Source of the DNA: Bromus sterilis
Lineage: Eukaryota; Streptophyta; Magnoliopsida; Poales; Poaceae
Assembly (NCBI GenBank): GCA_950022295.1
Contig: OX465595.1
Coordinates: forward strand, 428,414,270-428,478,269
Direction of reading: 5' to 3'
Length of the DNA stretch: 64,000 nt
The notes beneath the pieces were generated by a model. That model worked only from the letters and a program-made list of their open reading frames with translations, did no database searches and was not told where the DNA came from. Numbering within the stretch: position 1 is the first letter of the stretch; each line of letters opens with the position of its first letter. Made by a program: the position numbers and the translations under genes. Shown piece by piece: positions 1-10,787 of the stretch.

Positions 1-490
1 TTTGGCTAGCTGCTTAGCTTGGTACGTAAAAGCTAGTTGTCGGACGGACTTATTAATTTCTGCTCGGCTGCATCACGGCCATGCATGCATGTACTGTAGA
101 TCTCAAGTCATTGTTTGCTCGGCTGCATCACGGCCGCTCATCTCGTGTAAAATCTTGACGTTAATCATACTTATCGTGCTTTGTGTTATTATTTGTAATA
201 AAGCCTGCTGCATCACAACATTTCAATATTGATCACAAGATATCGGATCTATTACGCTGTCACTTCTTTAATTACGTTTGATCCACAAGTTATCCATCTT
301 ATTATAATTAATCATACTGCTAATTACTCCCCGATCCGGATGCATGGAGGTAGATCGGCATCTCGTCTTTCTTTCTTTTTTGGTTCACTCGTCTTTGTTA
401 TCACTCTTTGACAACTAAACCAGCTAAATCGGTTGTTCCCGATCTTACATAGTCTCTGTTCATGGGTACGTTAAGATCTGAAGAAAGTTT
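1..490. other. Unassigned flank, short direct duplication
   Basis: I recognise no gene here. A 20-base word, TGCTCGGCTGCATCACGGCC, occurs exactly at 61-80 and again at 116-135, and a shorter relative (CTGCTGCATCACAACA) follows near 205. Open frames across the stretch are short and show no family resemblance. Confidence 0.4.
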
Positions 491-504
491 GTTATATTAA
501 TAGT

Positions 505-2150
505 TGACTACCACAAATGCCCGTGCGTTGCAACGGGAAAATATCACACTCCCTAGCTCAATAAACATGGTTCAAAGACCTTCGTTTCAACATATCAACA
601 TCCTTTTTTTTAATGTAAAGCTAATTATAAACCCTAAATTTAGAGTGGTTTGGTGATTTATATCCGAAAGTCAAAATCTTTTGGTTTGCATCATGAAATA
701 ATGAATCCCGATCTAAATTGAATACGTATCAAAATTATTGAGTGAATATTAGAACACATCGAACTAGCCTATTACCGCAGTAGCTCGCACTCACTCTAAT
801 CTATTTTCTACTTTTTTCCTTTGTTTTGTTTTGTTTGTTTTTTTCCTTTTTCGTTCTTTCATTTCTTCGCATGAAAAATAAACGTTTTGTACATTAACTT
901 TCGAAAAAAAAATCATAGTCAAGAAATTTAAAAACTATTTGCAGTCAAATTTTGTAAAATTGATAAAAATGCTCGCACTTAAAATATTTGCTCTCCTCAG
1001 AACATTTTCATTTATTTTTCTTTCTATTTTTCGTCACTTTTATAAGATGTTTGCACTAAATATATTATTTTAATTTTTTATATAAATAAATATATATATA
1101 ATGTATAAAAATCATGAACATATTTATTAAACAGTTCATACTTTAATAATGCGTTAAAATGTTGGTCCAATTAAATTTATTACATTTTGCACACATAATT
1201 TTTATAGTCTTAATTTTTATGAAATTATATTTTTTTCTAAGTGTGAATTTTATTTCGTATTTCTAATTTTACATATTTTGTTTTGTTTATTATTTTCTTT
1301 TCTTTCTTTCATTTTTTCCATAAAAATAAACATTTTGCATGTTAACTTTTCGAAAAGTTCATATTCAAATAAATTTAAAACTATTCGCACTCAAATTTTG
1401 TAAAAATTAAAACTATGCCCGATCTTAAATATATTTTCTCTTCTCGGAATATTTTTTTACATCACTTTTATAAGATGTTTGCACCAAACAATAATATTTC
1501 AAAAACAATTCATGTATAAATGTATATACAAAAAACATGAACGCATTTATTAATTAGTTCACACTTTAAAAATGCATTAAAATGTTGGCGCACTTAAATG
1601 TGTTAAATTTTTCACACATAATTTTTTTATTCTGATTTTTTATTAAATAGTAACCTTTCTGTTTGCACTACAAAATCTTCATATATATTAAAAGCATATA
1701 GAAATCATGAACGAATTTATTAAATAGTTCACACTTTAATTCAGAAAATGATTAAACATTTACAGGGCCAAAACAAATCTAAACGGGTCTAAACAGGGCG
1801 CGCTAGATAAAAAAACAGTGTACAGAACGCTCTGTAGCAGTTCTGTATTAACTGGGCCTGGCCCAAGATCAAACAAACAATGGGAGAGGCTTGCTGCTCA
1901 CCTCGTGGGCTTGATCCAAAACATGGTGGGCGCTGCATAGTTGCGCGGCGCACAGGTGTGAGCTGTCGCGCTGAGGCATGGGCGCTGGAGTTTGGCCATA
2001 CGTTTTTTTCATAAAACATCGAAACGTTTTTTTTGTATACTTGGCGGTGGCAATGTCCCATAATTACCTACAAAAGGAATAAACTACATGACAGACGAAC
2101 CAAAGAGGAGAAACGCACCTTCCTTTATTATTAGGTATAGATAGATAAGA
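505..2150. mobile_element. Old Triticeae DNA-repeat with internal duplication
   Basis: The left part holds the word ATGCCCGTGCGTTGCAACGG (about 517-536). The right part ends in a TTATTAGGTATAGATA-type sequence near 2130-2146. I have seen this pairing in Triticeae interspersed repeats, but I cannot name the family securely. The AT-rich interior carries a degenerate tandem duplication with a period of about 436 bases: text at 887 recurs at 1323, text at 1095 recurs at 1531, and a partial third copy starts near 1690. No protein-coding frame is supported. The boundaries are approximate because I could not define clean terminal repeats or a target duplication. Confidence 0.4.
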
Positions 2151-2239
2151 TCTAATATGATTAATTCGCTTAGCTGCAACGACCACTAACCAAACCTTAT
2201 TAATCATTAAGACGATTGTATTAGAGGTTTGTCAATCAA

Positions 2240-3485
2240 ATAACTTTGCTTCCCCGGTTGGCGCGTGCACCTATGCCCGGAATCGGCTCTTAAGCTGATT
2301 TCCAATGTCTTAAATCTTAATACATATGATCGGTACTCGATCGCCAAAAACTGTCCAAGTAAAGGTAGATCAAAAGGTCCTTCCACACCCGATGCGTCGC
2401 TCCCTTCTTGGATGCATCAGGCATTATATTTTGACGGAATTCTCCCGTTGCTAGTAACAAGTTGGGGCTGCTGGATTTCTAATCCATGTTTATGAGATAT
2501 AGGTTGACCGTGTACGGCTCCCATTTCATGATGGTGAATGCTATTGATTTAATTATGAATTAATTTGTATATTCTGGCATATTATATATGTTCATCAAAT
2601 AGATTGATTCATACGGATACTATGCCGTTCGCTTATGCGATTATAAGATTTTATGTCAGCAAGTTGTCGATTTCTTCACCTCATATGCGCATACATGCTG
2701 AAATCGAGTATGGCCCCGAGGGCCATACATTATCAGAACTTTTTGGTTTAACCGGGCGTATTCTGCCTTAATTTACTCATCAATCTTTTCTCCCTTGACA
2801 ATTACTTGACCGGCACCCACCTGGTTTATCAATCTCTTGGTGATAGTTAGGAGACCGGGTTATAGGCTAGGTCGAATCGTTCGTGGAGAGCTCAAACCTT
2901 TTGCATCCTTGACATCATCTTTATTGGTTCTTGTTTGGTTTTTCTCTTTGTGAGTTTTGGATCTTGTGGTCTTCTTCATGACAAGCTCGCGTTCATCGAA
3001 AACGGATTTCGTATGCATCTTCTCTTATGTTTTTTGATGTGGGAGATTTGCCGGTTCTTCTCGGTTAGAGGCTTCACACCTCTATGTGTTTGGCATTTCT
3101 CCCTTGCCCCTTTTAAATATGTGATTAGGCAGTTCTATTCGTTAGCTTTCCATCAAGCTTGATTTTTTCTTAACCGGAGTTCATTTACAGAAGTCGTGGC
3201 AGTTCAGGGTTTGCATGTTTCATTTGGAGTTCATCTGTTATGTGGCATGGACTCCCTGGTTCTGCCAGGGCGGTAGTACCGCTCTAGAAGTGGTAGTACC
3301 GTGGCCTAGTACCGTACTCACTACCGTAAATTCTCTAGACTCAACAGTAGTGGGCACGACACTGGGCCTCGGTAGTACCGTAATTGTTTAAACGTTAAGT
3401 TTTATTTCGTATTTGTTCAAGCCTAAACCGTAATTCTTTTAAGCGCCTATTCACCCCCCCTCTAGGCGACGTCCACGTTCTTTCA
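2240..3485 (+). mobile_element. LTR fragment or solo LTR, plus orientation
   Basis: This reads like a retrotransposon LTR. It has no long frame, contains several GGTAGTACCG-type words around 3290-3380, and ends in the segment CACCCCCCCTCTAGGCGACG followed by TTCTTTCA at 3485. That kind of ending is common at the 3' edge of Triticeae LTRs, which terminate in CA. I could not find a matching TG start with a 5-base target duplication, so it may be truncated on the left. The exact family is not determined. Confidence 0.4.
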
Positions 3486-3489
3486 ACAC

Positions 3490-3954
3490 ACAAATGTGTT
3501 GAGAAATCAGTGGTGTTGGCGATGGCAGGAAGCATCAGAACAAGGGCAACATATAGAGGGACATCTTCAGGACACTATGGAATAAATGTGTCGGTCTCGT
3601 TGTGGCTGCTAGCGGTCCACGCCCCTCATCACCATCCCTGGTGGCGTCGATGAGGCACACTTCAGGATGTGGCGGCGAGAAACGGAAGCAGGAGATGATG
3701 CAGGCTGCATACGCGCTACTTCCTGTAGGGCTGCTTGTTGTGGGTCTCGTCGGATCCGCGGCAGCGATGGATAAACTGCAGGGGCAAGGGCAGCAACACG
3801 CTACTCATCGTGGATCTCGTCAGATCGGCGGCAGGAAAATGGCAGCACGACGGTTAAGGTTATGGGCCGAGGGGAATTAGGTGGAATTGGGGGTTTATAT
3901 AGTCCACAGAAAAGTCGTTGCTAGTCTGAAAAATTGCTCGGATCAGCCTTATGA
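3490..3954. other. Unassigned, moderately GC-rich stretch
   Basis: A 92-codon frame at 3602-3880 (plus) has no recognisable domain. It contains two related segments (GTGGGTCTCGTCGGATC near 3738 and GTGGATCTCGTCAGATCGGC near 3809), so it may be degenerate repeat DNA. I do not support it as a gene. Confidence 0.3.
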
Positions 3955-5650
3955 TAGGAAACTCTAAACTTACAATCACGAAAATTAACACACCAAACTT
4001 TCTAATCCCGATCCATTTTAAACCTTAAACGCATTCTCAAACAATGATTTTCGACGTGGCACATCAAATCTCAATATTGTTGGCTGGAAAGACCCTTTAT
4101 GCGTGAACCATTTTTTTAGATAAAGCACAACGTAAAAATATCCAAAAAAATTGAAAAGATAATTTTTTAATCCCAAACATTTTGTAAACTGTGATTTAGA
4201 AAATAATATATTTTTACAACACAATAAATTATGCAATAATTGACTTTTTCTAAACAGATTTTTTTCATAAAATTTTTATTTTTTAATTTTACTAATGAAT
4301 TTATTTCAACATATACTAAAAAACTGTTAAATCTAATATAGATTTTGATCACCGTATATTATACAAAAAATCACTGTATATTAAAACAATGTTCAGTGTA
4401 AAATGTGTTCAGAAAATTCAAGGATTGTTCACATTTTGAAAGTACAAAAAAAAACTGACTGCTGCAAAGAACCGGATGCTACATCCCGTTCGCTACAGTT
4501 GTATTGTTTCTTTCTACTATTCGCTACGCTCAAAATGGGCTGGGTTAATAACATGGCAGTATGTGCGAGTCGTCGTCCTCCTCAATTCAGTCGGTCGCTA
4601 CAGTACTTCTAGAAAAATAAATTGTCTACTTGTCAGTGAATCCTCAACATTTCTGTAATGACAATAAATTTTTTATAAATTTACACAGAGCCACTTGTAA
4701 TTTCAACCAAGGGACTTCAAAAAATTTGAACGTACAAGGGCGTTCATATATGTAAACATTTTTCGAATTATTTTGAAACATTTATTAAATAAAATGTGAA
4801 CAATTTGGAAATGGCGAATATATTTTGTGAAATGAAAATATATTATGAAATTATAATTTTATAAAAAGGAAAAATAAATAAATTTGTGACCCAAAATAGA
4901 AAAAACAGGAACATTTTAAATCTTTTTTTTAACTTTTGAACAATTTATGATATGCGCAAATTTAAAAAAATGCTGAAAATATTTTATAATTTTCTATTTT
5001 TAAAAACATTCTGCGCATATTTTGAAAAGCAACCATTTTTCTAAAAATTTTAACAATATTTATTTTATTTACGTTGCCCGTTGCAAAAAACTCATTTCGC
5101 ATGTTAGAAAAATATATAGAAAAAACAACGCACATGAGCTACTGCGCAAATGGGCCGACCAGATTCATCCTTATATCCAGCGAACTAGTGAACGATCTCA
5201 ATCAAGGTTCAAAATAGACTCGATCGAAGTTATCCTAGATTTTCTGGACTCGCTAACTTGCGAATAAGAACGATGAAAGTTTTGTTTATTTTCTCAGGTG
5301 AGTGATCTCCACTTAGAACACACAACACCATACCAGCATTGTCACCACATAAGTCCTAGTGTCGCTAAAAAGGTGTGTTGGAAAGCCATCTAACCCCGGT
5401 GCAGGAAAGAGCATCGTCTTCATCTCGTCCTTTGTATATGGTGCATTGACGTGACCGTTGACATGGTGGGATTGGTGGGCAAAAAATATCCAACACCCCT
5501 TTCGTAGCACGCGGTTCTCCTCGTAGCTACGACACCGCAACCTTAAACTGTTTGACGATGCTTGGTGCTTTGCTTTGCCAAAATGCGGTTGAAGCAATCC
5601 TTCCCCATAGTTGCAGCTCCGATGGACCATGGTTGCAGCTTTTGTGGTAG
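3955..5650. repeat. Direct repeat R1 (partner R2 at 39299-40875)
   Basis: Most of this AT-rich segment matches 39299-40875 in the same orientation with scattered substitutions and small indels. Shared landmarks are the start (ACTTACAATC...ACACACC), a central GTTCAGTGTAAAATGTGTTCAG word and the end (CATAGTTGCAGCTC). R2 lacks about 60 bases present near 5545-5605 of R1. The last 300 bases carry a LINE reverse-transcriptase scrap on the minus strand. Flanking sequences of R1 and R2 do not match. Confidence 0.75.
5313..5630 (-). pseudogene. LINE reverse-transcriptase N-terminal scrap in R1
   Basis: On the minus strand a 105-codon frame contains PYTKDEMKTMLF followed by APGLDGFPTHLF. This resembles the segment at the start of plant LINE reverse transcriptases, where a YT-EE-VK-ALF motif is followed by KAPGPDGF. 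A few residues normally between these two motifs are missing here but partly present in the related R2 copy. There is no catalytic FADD box and no poly-A tail nearby, so it is a decayed internal fragment. It would have encoded part of the polymerase of a non-LTR retrotransposon. Confidence 0.5.
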
Positions 5651-6129
5651 GGTCTTATGATGGATTATGAAGTATATCTAGTAGTAGCTGGTTTGGTGTA
5701 ATCGCACTTGTTTCCTCATACTGTTGGTAGATTTTTCCAGTAATTAAGTCTGATAAATTCTCCGTCTTTGGCATGCCTAAGTGGGTGAATGGATTATCTT
5801 TGTACTGAACATCTAATTTCTTGCAGCGAAAACTATGTGCCCTGTTGTTTATTTACTTGAAAATGTTTGCAGAAAATATCTTAGTGTTCCTATTTATTAA
5901 TATCATACAGTTTGCCCTGCCAAGCTTTCATCTAGTCTCTAAATTCATCTCGCAAAGAGCTTAGTGGTTTCTGTGTCCGAAGGGATCATGTGGTGATACT
6001 TTCTGCATGTTGGCTTGCTGATGTGTCATAATTATATATCTTGTGGATCTAATTAGTGCTACATGTAAAATTTTGTTATTACTGCAATTTTGAATTGCAT
6101 ATGTTTTCTTCCTTATGTTGTAGTACCAT
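5651..6129. other. Unassigned spacer 3' of peptide gene copy 1
   Basis: Between R1 and the inverted duplication I see no coding signal, RNA gene or transposon end. Confidence 0.4.
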
Positions 6130-6382
6130 TCTATAATGAATGTTGACCATGCGAACCACCAATATAGCAACCGGAACAAGACACGAATTGCCAATGCACC
6201 ATCAAATATAGGAAATTGTTTAATATCAATGCGACATGGACCCATTCACACATTATATGGCTAGATGGAGTGCAAGCAATCCCATATAGAAAAAAAATAC
6301 TTGAGAACTCAACGTGTTACAAGGAAAAACACATACACAATTAGCCCGTGTTAAAAGACAACACACATTCTATTTAATAGAA

Positions 6383-6388
6383 TTTATT
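6383..6388 (-). promoter_or_regulatory. Candidate poly(A) signal of peptide gene copy 1
   Basis: An AATAAA on the minus strand lies about 240 bases after the stop codon. The same hexamer is conserved at 45734-45739 downstream of copy 2. Confidence 0.4.
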
Positions 6389-6629
6389 ACAATAATAATT
6401 TTGTTGATATTGGAAAGGAATACCAATTGTTATCAACCAACTTGATAGTACATATACAAGAATTTATAAAATATATGACATTAATAGGATCGTGCCATGC
6501 TTGGCTATCGATCGAGCGGTTCACCTTCAGCCTAATACTGTCCGTTGATGTACTGATAGAGGGTTGACACACCTCCCTTGTGCGGGTGGTCAAGTGGATG
6601 TGGCTGGATAATACCTAGGGCATGCCTTC

Positions 6630-6980
6630 CTACACATTCTTACCCTGTTTGATCTCTGACAACCTAGCCTCATAATTCTCACGGCATTTTTCTTCACATA
6701 TCTTAAAGGAGGATTGGTCATTCTTCACCTTGTCGCAATTCTGACGGCAGGCACCCACCCCTATGGTTGCATAACTGAGGTGCTCGGAGAGGCTACACTT
6801 CTCCTTGCAAAGGTCGATGTCGGCAGGAGTCCCTTTACCTTCGCATTCCTTGTTGCAATTGGCCACCTTTCCTACCAACGTGCTGACCTTGTCAGCAATT
6901 TCCCCTGAAAGCACTAATGGGGCCACCAAGATAAGGGTCACTATGAATAGAGCTCCTGCAATGCTCGTGCTCTGCGCCAT
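6630..6980 (-). CDS. Secreted eight-cysteine peptide, tandem hairpinin-like (copy 1)
   Basis: An intronless 116-residue frame. The start is ATG at 6980: copy 2 begins at the same MAQ, and the in-frame codon upstream at 7019 is TTG. Residues 1-26 are a hydrophobic signal peptide (core ALFIVTLILVAP). The mature part has cysteines at 42, 46, 58, 62, 78, 82, 95 and 99, giving CX3C-X11-CX3C, a 15-residue linker, then CX3C-X12-CX3C. Alpha-hairpinins (for example maize MBP-1 and the Tk-AMP-X and EcAMP1 peptides) have one CX3C-Xn-CX3C helical hairpin held by two disulfides. Two in a row would be a double hairpin. Assignment to that fold, and any defence or seed role, is inference. A TATA box lies 71-80 bases upstream. 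The protein differs from copy 2 at about 19 positions, but no cysteine changes. Confidence 0.8.
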   Translation of the reverse strand: MAQSTSIAGALFIVTLILVAPLVLSGEIADKVSTLVGKVANCNKECEGKGTPADIDLCKEKCSLSEHLSYATIGVGACRQNCDKVKNDQSSFKICEEKCRENYEARLSEIKQGKNV

Positions 6981-7050
6981 TATTGTTGTCCCTATTGAGG
7001 CTAATCCTATTGATGACAACGGCTTTACTGGTGGAGCTACTGTGTCATCC

Positions 7051-7060
7051 TTTATATATA
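7051..7060 (-). promoter_or_regulatory. TATA box of peptide gene copy 1
   Basis: TATATATAAA on the minus strand, 71-80 bases upstream of the ATG at 6980. The spacing is the same as in copy 2. CATGCA words on the upstream side (about 7132, 7283 and 7362) resemble RY elements bound by B3 factors of seed programmes. Their function is inferred. Confidence 0.6.
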
Positions 7061-7410
7061 ATGGAGGGGAGCATGTAAATTAGGTATGGATGTGAGTCCA
7101 CGAGAGCTTCACAGTCAACTATTTGGTGGCAAGTGCATGCCCTTCTTCGCTCCGCCACCAATTTTCCATTTCTTTCGCTTTACCTCATAGATGTTGCCTT
7201 GGCAACCATGGGTGGGTTTCAAATTCTTTAGCTAGTAAAAAAATTGCGAAGAGAAAAGTAGCTGCGGTTGATGTTGGCAATGAATGCATGCGCAAAGTGA
7301 TGTGGTTTGGCCGCCCGAAAAATAATGGACGCATTATGAAGGAAGATGGAACGTACGTGGCCCATGCATGCATACAAGATGAGTTGACACTTCACAATGG
7401 CAGGAATATT

Positions 7411-7615
7411 AGGAATAAGATTACTATTGAGCACACCTTCCCTAAATGCCTTGCGGTTCGCATTTTTAAATTAATTGGTTTTCTACTGATCTGCAAGCAT
7501 GTCCCGTCTCTACCAAAGTCTCGATAAAATTTGTCAGGAGATCATAACAAGATCGAAGTTAGCAAGCGAGTGTCAACTACCACTACCAGCACATTTTATT
7601 ATGGGGTTGGTTCTC
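7411..7615. other. Unassigned flank of a split locus, ends in MITE target site
   Basis: This is sequence beyond the inverted duplication. Together with 8032-8618 it may be part of one unidentified locus, because the MITE at 7616-8020 interrupts it cleanly. The 11-base target copy is at 7605-7615. No domain is recognised. Confidence 0.35.
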
Positions 7616-8020
7616 GAGTGCGAATTTCTGGAGGCCGAGCTACACGTAGCCCTTTATTTTAAAAAAATCGTAAAACATATTTAAAAGTTATGAAAAAATC
7701 CGAAAAAAATCTATGAAAACTTATATGTATTCCGTATGAACATGTCAAATTTGGCTTGAAAATATTGTAATATGAAGTCTGCACAAAAAAAGTTTCAGCC
7801 CAAAACCAACAACAAAAAGGCCCATTTAAAATCAAATATTTGTCTTTTTTTCATACGCCACATGTGAAAGTATAATGGTATGAAAATTTGCACATATGTC
7901 ATATACATGTGTATATATATTCATAAAAAAATTCAATGCTATTTAAATAATATAAAATACATTTTATGACTTGTTCAAACTAAAGGGCTACGTGTAGCTC
8001 GGTCTACGTTAGCATTATCC
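7616..8020. mobile_element. Mutator-like MITE with 11-bp target duplication
   Basis: A 405-base AT-rich element flanked by exact 11-base direct repeats GGTTGGTTCTC at 7605-7615 and 8021-8031. Inside the ends is a perfect 22-base inverted repeat: CCGAGCTACACGTAGCCCTT plus TA at 7634-7655, complemented at 7981-8002. The outermost 15-18 bases of each end are only loosely complementary. A target duplication of 9-11 bases is characteristic of Mutator-type transposition. It encodes no protein and would need a transposase from elsewhere. Confidence 0.75.
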
Positions 8021-8031
8021 GGTTGGTTCTC

Positions 8032-8631
8032 CTCTTATTGGAAGATGACACCTTCACAATCAACAGTAAATCCAAAAATAACTCGCTTTCCACCATTTGA
8101 GGCAGACGCATGGACGATCACATCTACAGAAATTGATTTGTTCATAGCGCATCGAATGTTCACTGACTTGGAGGCAGATGTTAAATCTCTGATTTTCATG
8201 TCTTCCTTGGGAAAATATCATATACATTTTCCTCGATCAGAGACTGAAAATCTAATTTGCGACGCACGTGAGTCCTTGGATGGTGGGCGTCGAACTATCC
8301 GTATTACAACTATCGATATGCTAATCAGTTGTGGTGTGGGTGCTGTTACCAACACTCGATGCCAACTTTATTCATAACTTCTCATAACTTAGTGTATTCC
8401 CCGCATCGTTTTGCTAGAATGCATGCGATCAAGATGTTCCTGACTTCCTTATGGCAGGACCAAATGGTGAAAATCTTCTGCAATTTTCTAGTTATTTGAA
8501 AGGCACCCGTGAGGAAACAATTGAGCATCTGCAGCGGCGACACTTGTTTCGTATGATTTGTTCAGGCCGAAAGTCGTTATGTCTTCTCCAGGAAAAAGAG
8601 ATCAAAGTCCTTCTTCATAATCTATGTACAG
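8032..8631 (+). other. Remnant of unidentified locus between MITE and retroposon
   Basis: Base composition is less AT-skewed than the surroundings. Two moderate plus-strand frames occur: 110 codons at 8045-8377 and 71 codons starting at 8451 that runs into the inserted retroposon. The second continues, across the insertion, into 10801 onwards. I recognise no domain in either. These may be exons of a gene disrupted by two insertions, or older repeat DNA. The retroposon target copy is at 8619-8631. Confidence 0.3.
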
Positions 8632-10787
8632 GGCTGGAAACAATTCCACTGGGTGCTGTTGGATAGGGATGGCTCCCGCGACGCCTTGATCTCCTTCCTC
8701 CGACCATCGTCCCAGCTGCTGAGGCCAGATCCGAGCTGCTTTCAGCGTCCTCTGTCGGCTGCACCTCATCTCCCTCCCCATCTCTCGCTGTGTGCAGCAG
8801 CCGCCATGGCTCACGCATCCGCGCCACAAGTTTCGGCTCCGTCGTCCACCTCGGCCTCCGCCGCGGTTGCCAAAGCTGCCCTTGCCTTCCCCAAGGCCGC
8901 CCCGGCCATCTACGGACGAGTGAGCACGACGGCCGACCCAGTTCCGCGTCCAGGCGACCAGCCCCCTTCGACGGCGGCCGCCCGAGCTTCCCCGCCGACT
9001 GCCGCTGCATCGGCTCTTCGGCATGGCGACTAGCCCCCTTCAACGGTTGTTGTCCGAGCTTCGCCGCCGCCTGTCGTTGCCTCGGCTCCACGACCTGGCG
9101 GCCAGCCCCCGCCAACGGCTCCCGTCAGATCTCCGCCATGCACCGCTGCCTCATCTGAGCTCCAGTCCAATCCGGCGGCGGACCATTGGGCGGAGGCGTG
9201 TGACGGCTGGCAGCTCGTCAAGTCACGTCAAGCTCCGCTCAAGCCAACTTTAGCGTCGTGGGCTTTGAAGACGGCCATCCCATCCTGGCTTGATGGCCGT
9301 TGTTGCCGTTGCCTCGCCCCCGGGCACATGGCAACCACATGCCGCGACCCCCTTCACTGCTCTCGGTGTCTATAAAATGGGCATTGCGCTCGCGGATGCA
9401 ACAATCACTGGAAGCCGCTGAGCTCTTTGTCGTGCCTCGTCCTCGTCCCTCCACCGCCACTCACTCGACCTGCTCCAACTCCTCTTCAGCCTCGGCAAGA
9501 GACGCCTCGTTTTGGCGCTGGAAGAGGCTGGCCCCTGCTCCCTCCACAACAGCAGACGCTTGCAGGTCCTGCCATGGCTTGGTCGGGTGTTGTTGCCCCG
9601 GCCACCCCAGAGATGCAAGTCGAGCCGGTGCAGCTCTTTGCGGAGCAGACTGAGATCCTTCGCGCTGAGCTTCGCGAGTGCATTGCGCGTGTGAAGAGTG
9701 TGGAGGCCGCTCTCGCCAAGCTCCAGGTTGTGCCCGTTGTGCCCATGTTGTCTGGTATCCATGGTGGTTCGGTTGACGGGGATGCAAGCATGTATGAAGA
9801 CCTTTCCCCTCGTGCTACACCTTGTCTGTCGCCGCTGCCTGCTGTGTCGATTGCTGCTGAGAGTGAAATCACTATCGATATTAGAGCTCTGGTGCTACAG
9901 ATTATGCCTGAGTTGCAGAAGTTTTGTGGGGAGTCCACTCCGCCTATTTCGATGGTGCTTCCTAAGGAGTTGGGAACGCTTGCAGGGGCCTTGGCTCCCT
10001 CGCCGCTGTTGTTGGAGCCCAGTCAATCGGTCTCCTTTGTGGATCGTGGAGGTTTGGATGTTGATATTGCTCCCTCTCTCCTCTGGCTGTTGATCCGGGT
10101 GTTGAGGCTAATGAGGCGATGAAGTCATGTGAGCAGCTGAAGATGAGTGAATCCTTCGTGTCGGTGGTACCTTTGGTTGGTGATATTGAGGAGGCTGGTG
10201 TGTTGACGCCTGATCGTTCGGAGCCCTGTCAGTCGCTCGCCCATGTGGATCATGGAGGATCCAACGTCGCGACCACCCAATCGCACGTGACCTTTGGGTT
10301 GGCAGCTGCGTGTGACAAGTTTAATGAGTTTCTCTTCGAGCTAGAGATTCACAACTTGCTCAAGCGTTTGGAGAGGGTTAGCCGTGGATCTGGCAAGAAA
10401 ATTGTGGAGGATGCTCTCAAGGGCAAAAGTAAAAAAGAGTGACGCCACAGGGAAGGCGTCTGCAGTTGCTTGATGATTGGCCATCTGCTTGGGGTGTCCT
10501 TTTGGCTTAGCATGTGCTCATGGATTTGGGGGTGCCCGTGGTATTCGGCCGAGGTCTTTCTGTTGTGGATTTCTTTGTCTTGTAGTAGTATAAGGGTTGA
10601 GGGTCATCACGTGTTGAGTATGGTTGTCGGGGAGTTAATGTGTGTACGAGTTTACATGCTCTGCGAGTAGTTCACATGTGGCTAATTTGTATCGGTTTTC
10701 GCTCGGTTTTCCATTAATTAACTGAGCAACTCTCTTCTTCTTATTTAATAGATGTGGCAAAGCTTTTGCCACCGTTTTGAAAAAAAA
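8632..10787 (+). mobile_element. ORF1-only non-LTR retroposon with 13-bp target duplication
   Basis: This 2.16-kb insertion is bounded by direct repeats AATCTATGTACAG at 8619-8631 and 10788-10800. It ends in an A-run following AGCTTTTGCCACCGTTTTG, the type of tail I associate with Triticeae LINE-like retroposons. It carries a broken zinc-knuckle ORF1 and a 3' untranslated region of about 340 bases, but no reverse transcriptase or endonuclease. It therefore looks like a non-autonomous LINE derivative. The leading A residues of the target copy cannot be separated from the tail. Confidence 0.75.
9034..10442 (+). pseudogene. Zinc-knuckle ORF1 protein of the retroposon, broken
   Basis: The reading frame opens after a TAG at 9031. 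It encodes DGWQLVKSR, then PSWLDGRCC leading into CX2CX4HX4C knuckle 1 (CCRCLAPGHMATTC). It then enters knuckle 2 (CSRCL, stop, NGHCARGC), where TAA at 9373 replaces what is normally a charged codon. The same frame continues as 9427-10122 with a helical segment around AEQTEILRAELRECIARVKS. A further shift near 10085-10115 moves coding into the frame that ends KGKSKKE at 10442. Two tandem CCHC knuckles are typical of RNA-binding ORF1 proteins of plant LINEs. One nonsense and one frameshift make it inactive. Confidence 0.65.

Larger units (their letters stand above)
6130..7410 (-). repeat. Inverted duplication arm carrying peptide gene copy 1
   Basis: This segment, read on the minus strand, aligns with 44745-45982 read on the plus strand. 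The match covers the promoter-proximal region, the whole coding frame and about 500 bases 3' of the stop. Examples are the CCTATATTTGGTGGTTCATT-like text near 45899 and its counterpart near 6200, and the RY-motif region upstream. Homology fades at about 6125 on the 3' side and about 7410 on the 5' side. The arms are roughly 38 kb apart in head-to-head orientation (both genes point outwards). Confidence 0.8.

Noticed and set aside
3602..3880. 92-codon frame as a gene
   Set aside because: No domain, internal near-repeats and no homologous copy.
5961..6245. Frame conserved between the two peptide-gene 3' regions (partner 45865-46056)
   Set aside because: It lies in duplicated 3' flank; the shared text (for example YWWFAWSTFIIEW) is hydrophobic but without start conservation or a family match.
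6981..7019. N-terminal extension of peptide gene copy 1 starting at 7019
   Set aside because: The codon at 7019 is TTG, and copy 2 starts at the conserved ATG-MAQ, so the start at 6980 is used.
7123..7527. 134-codon plus-strand frame upstream of peptide gene copy 1, with a relative at 44729-44911
   Set aside because: Similarity between the copies is explained by the inverted duplication of promoter DNA; the second copy is shorter and there is no domain.
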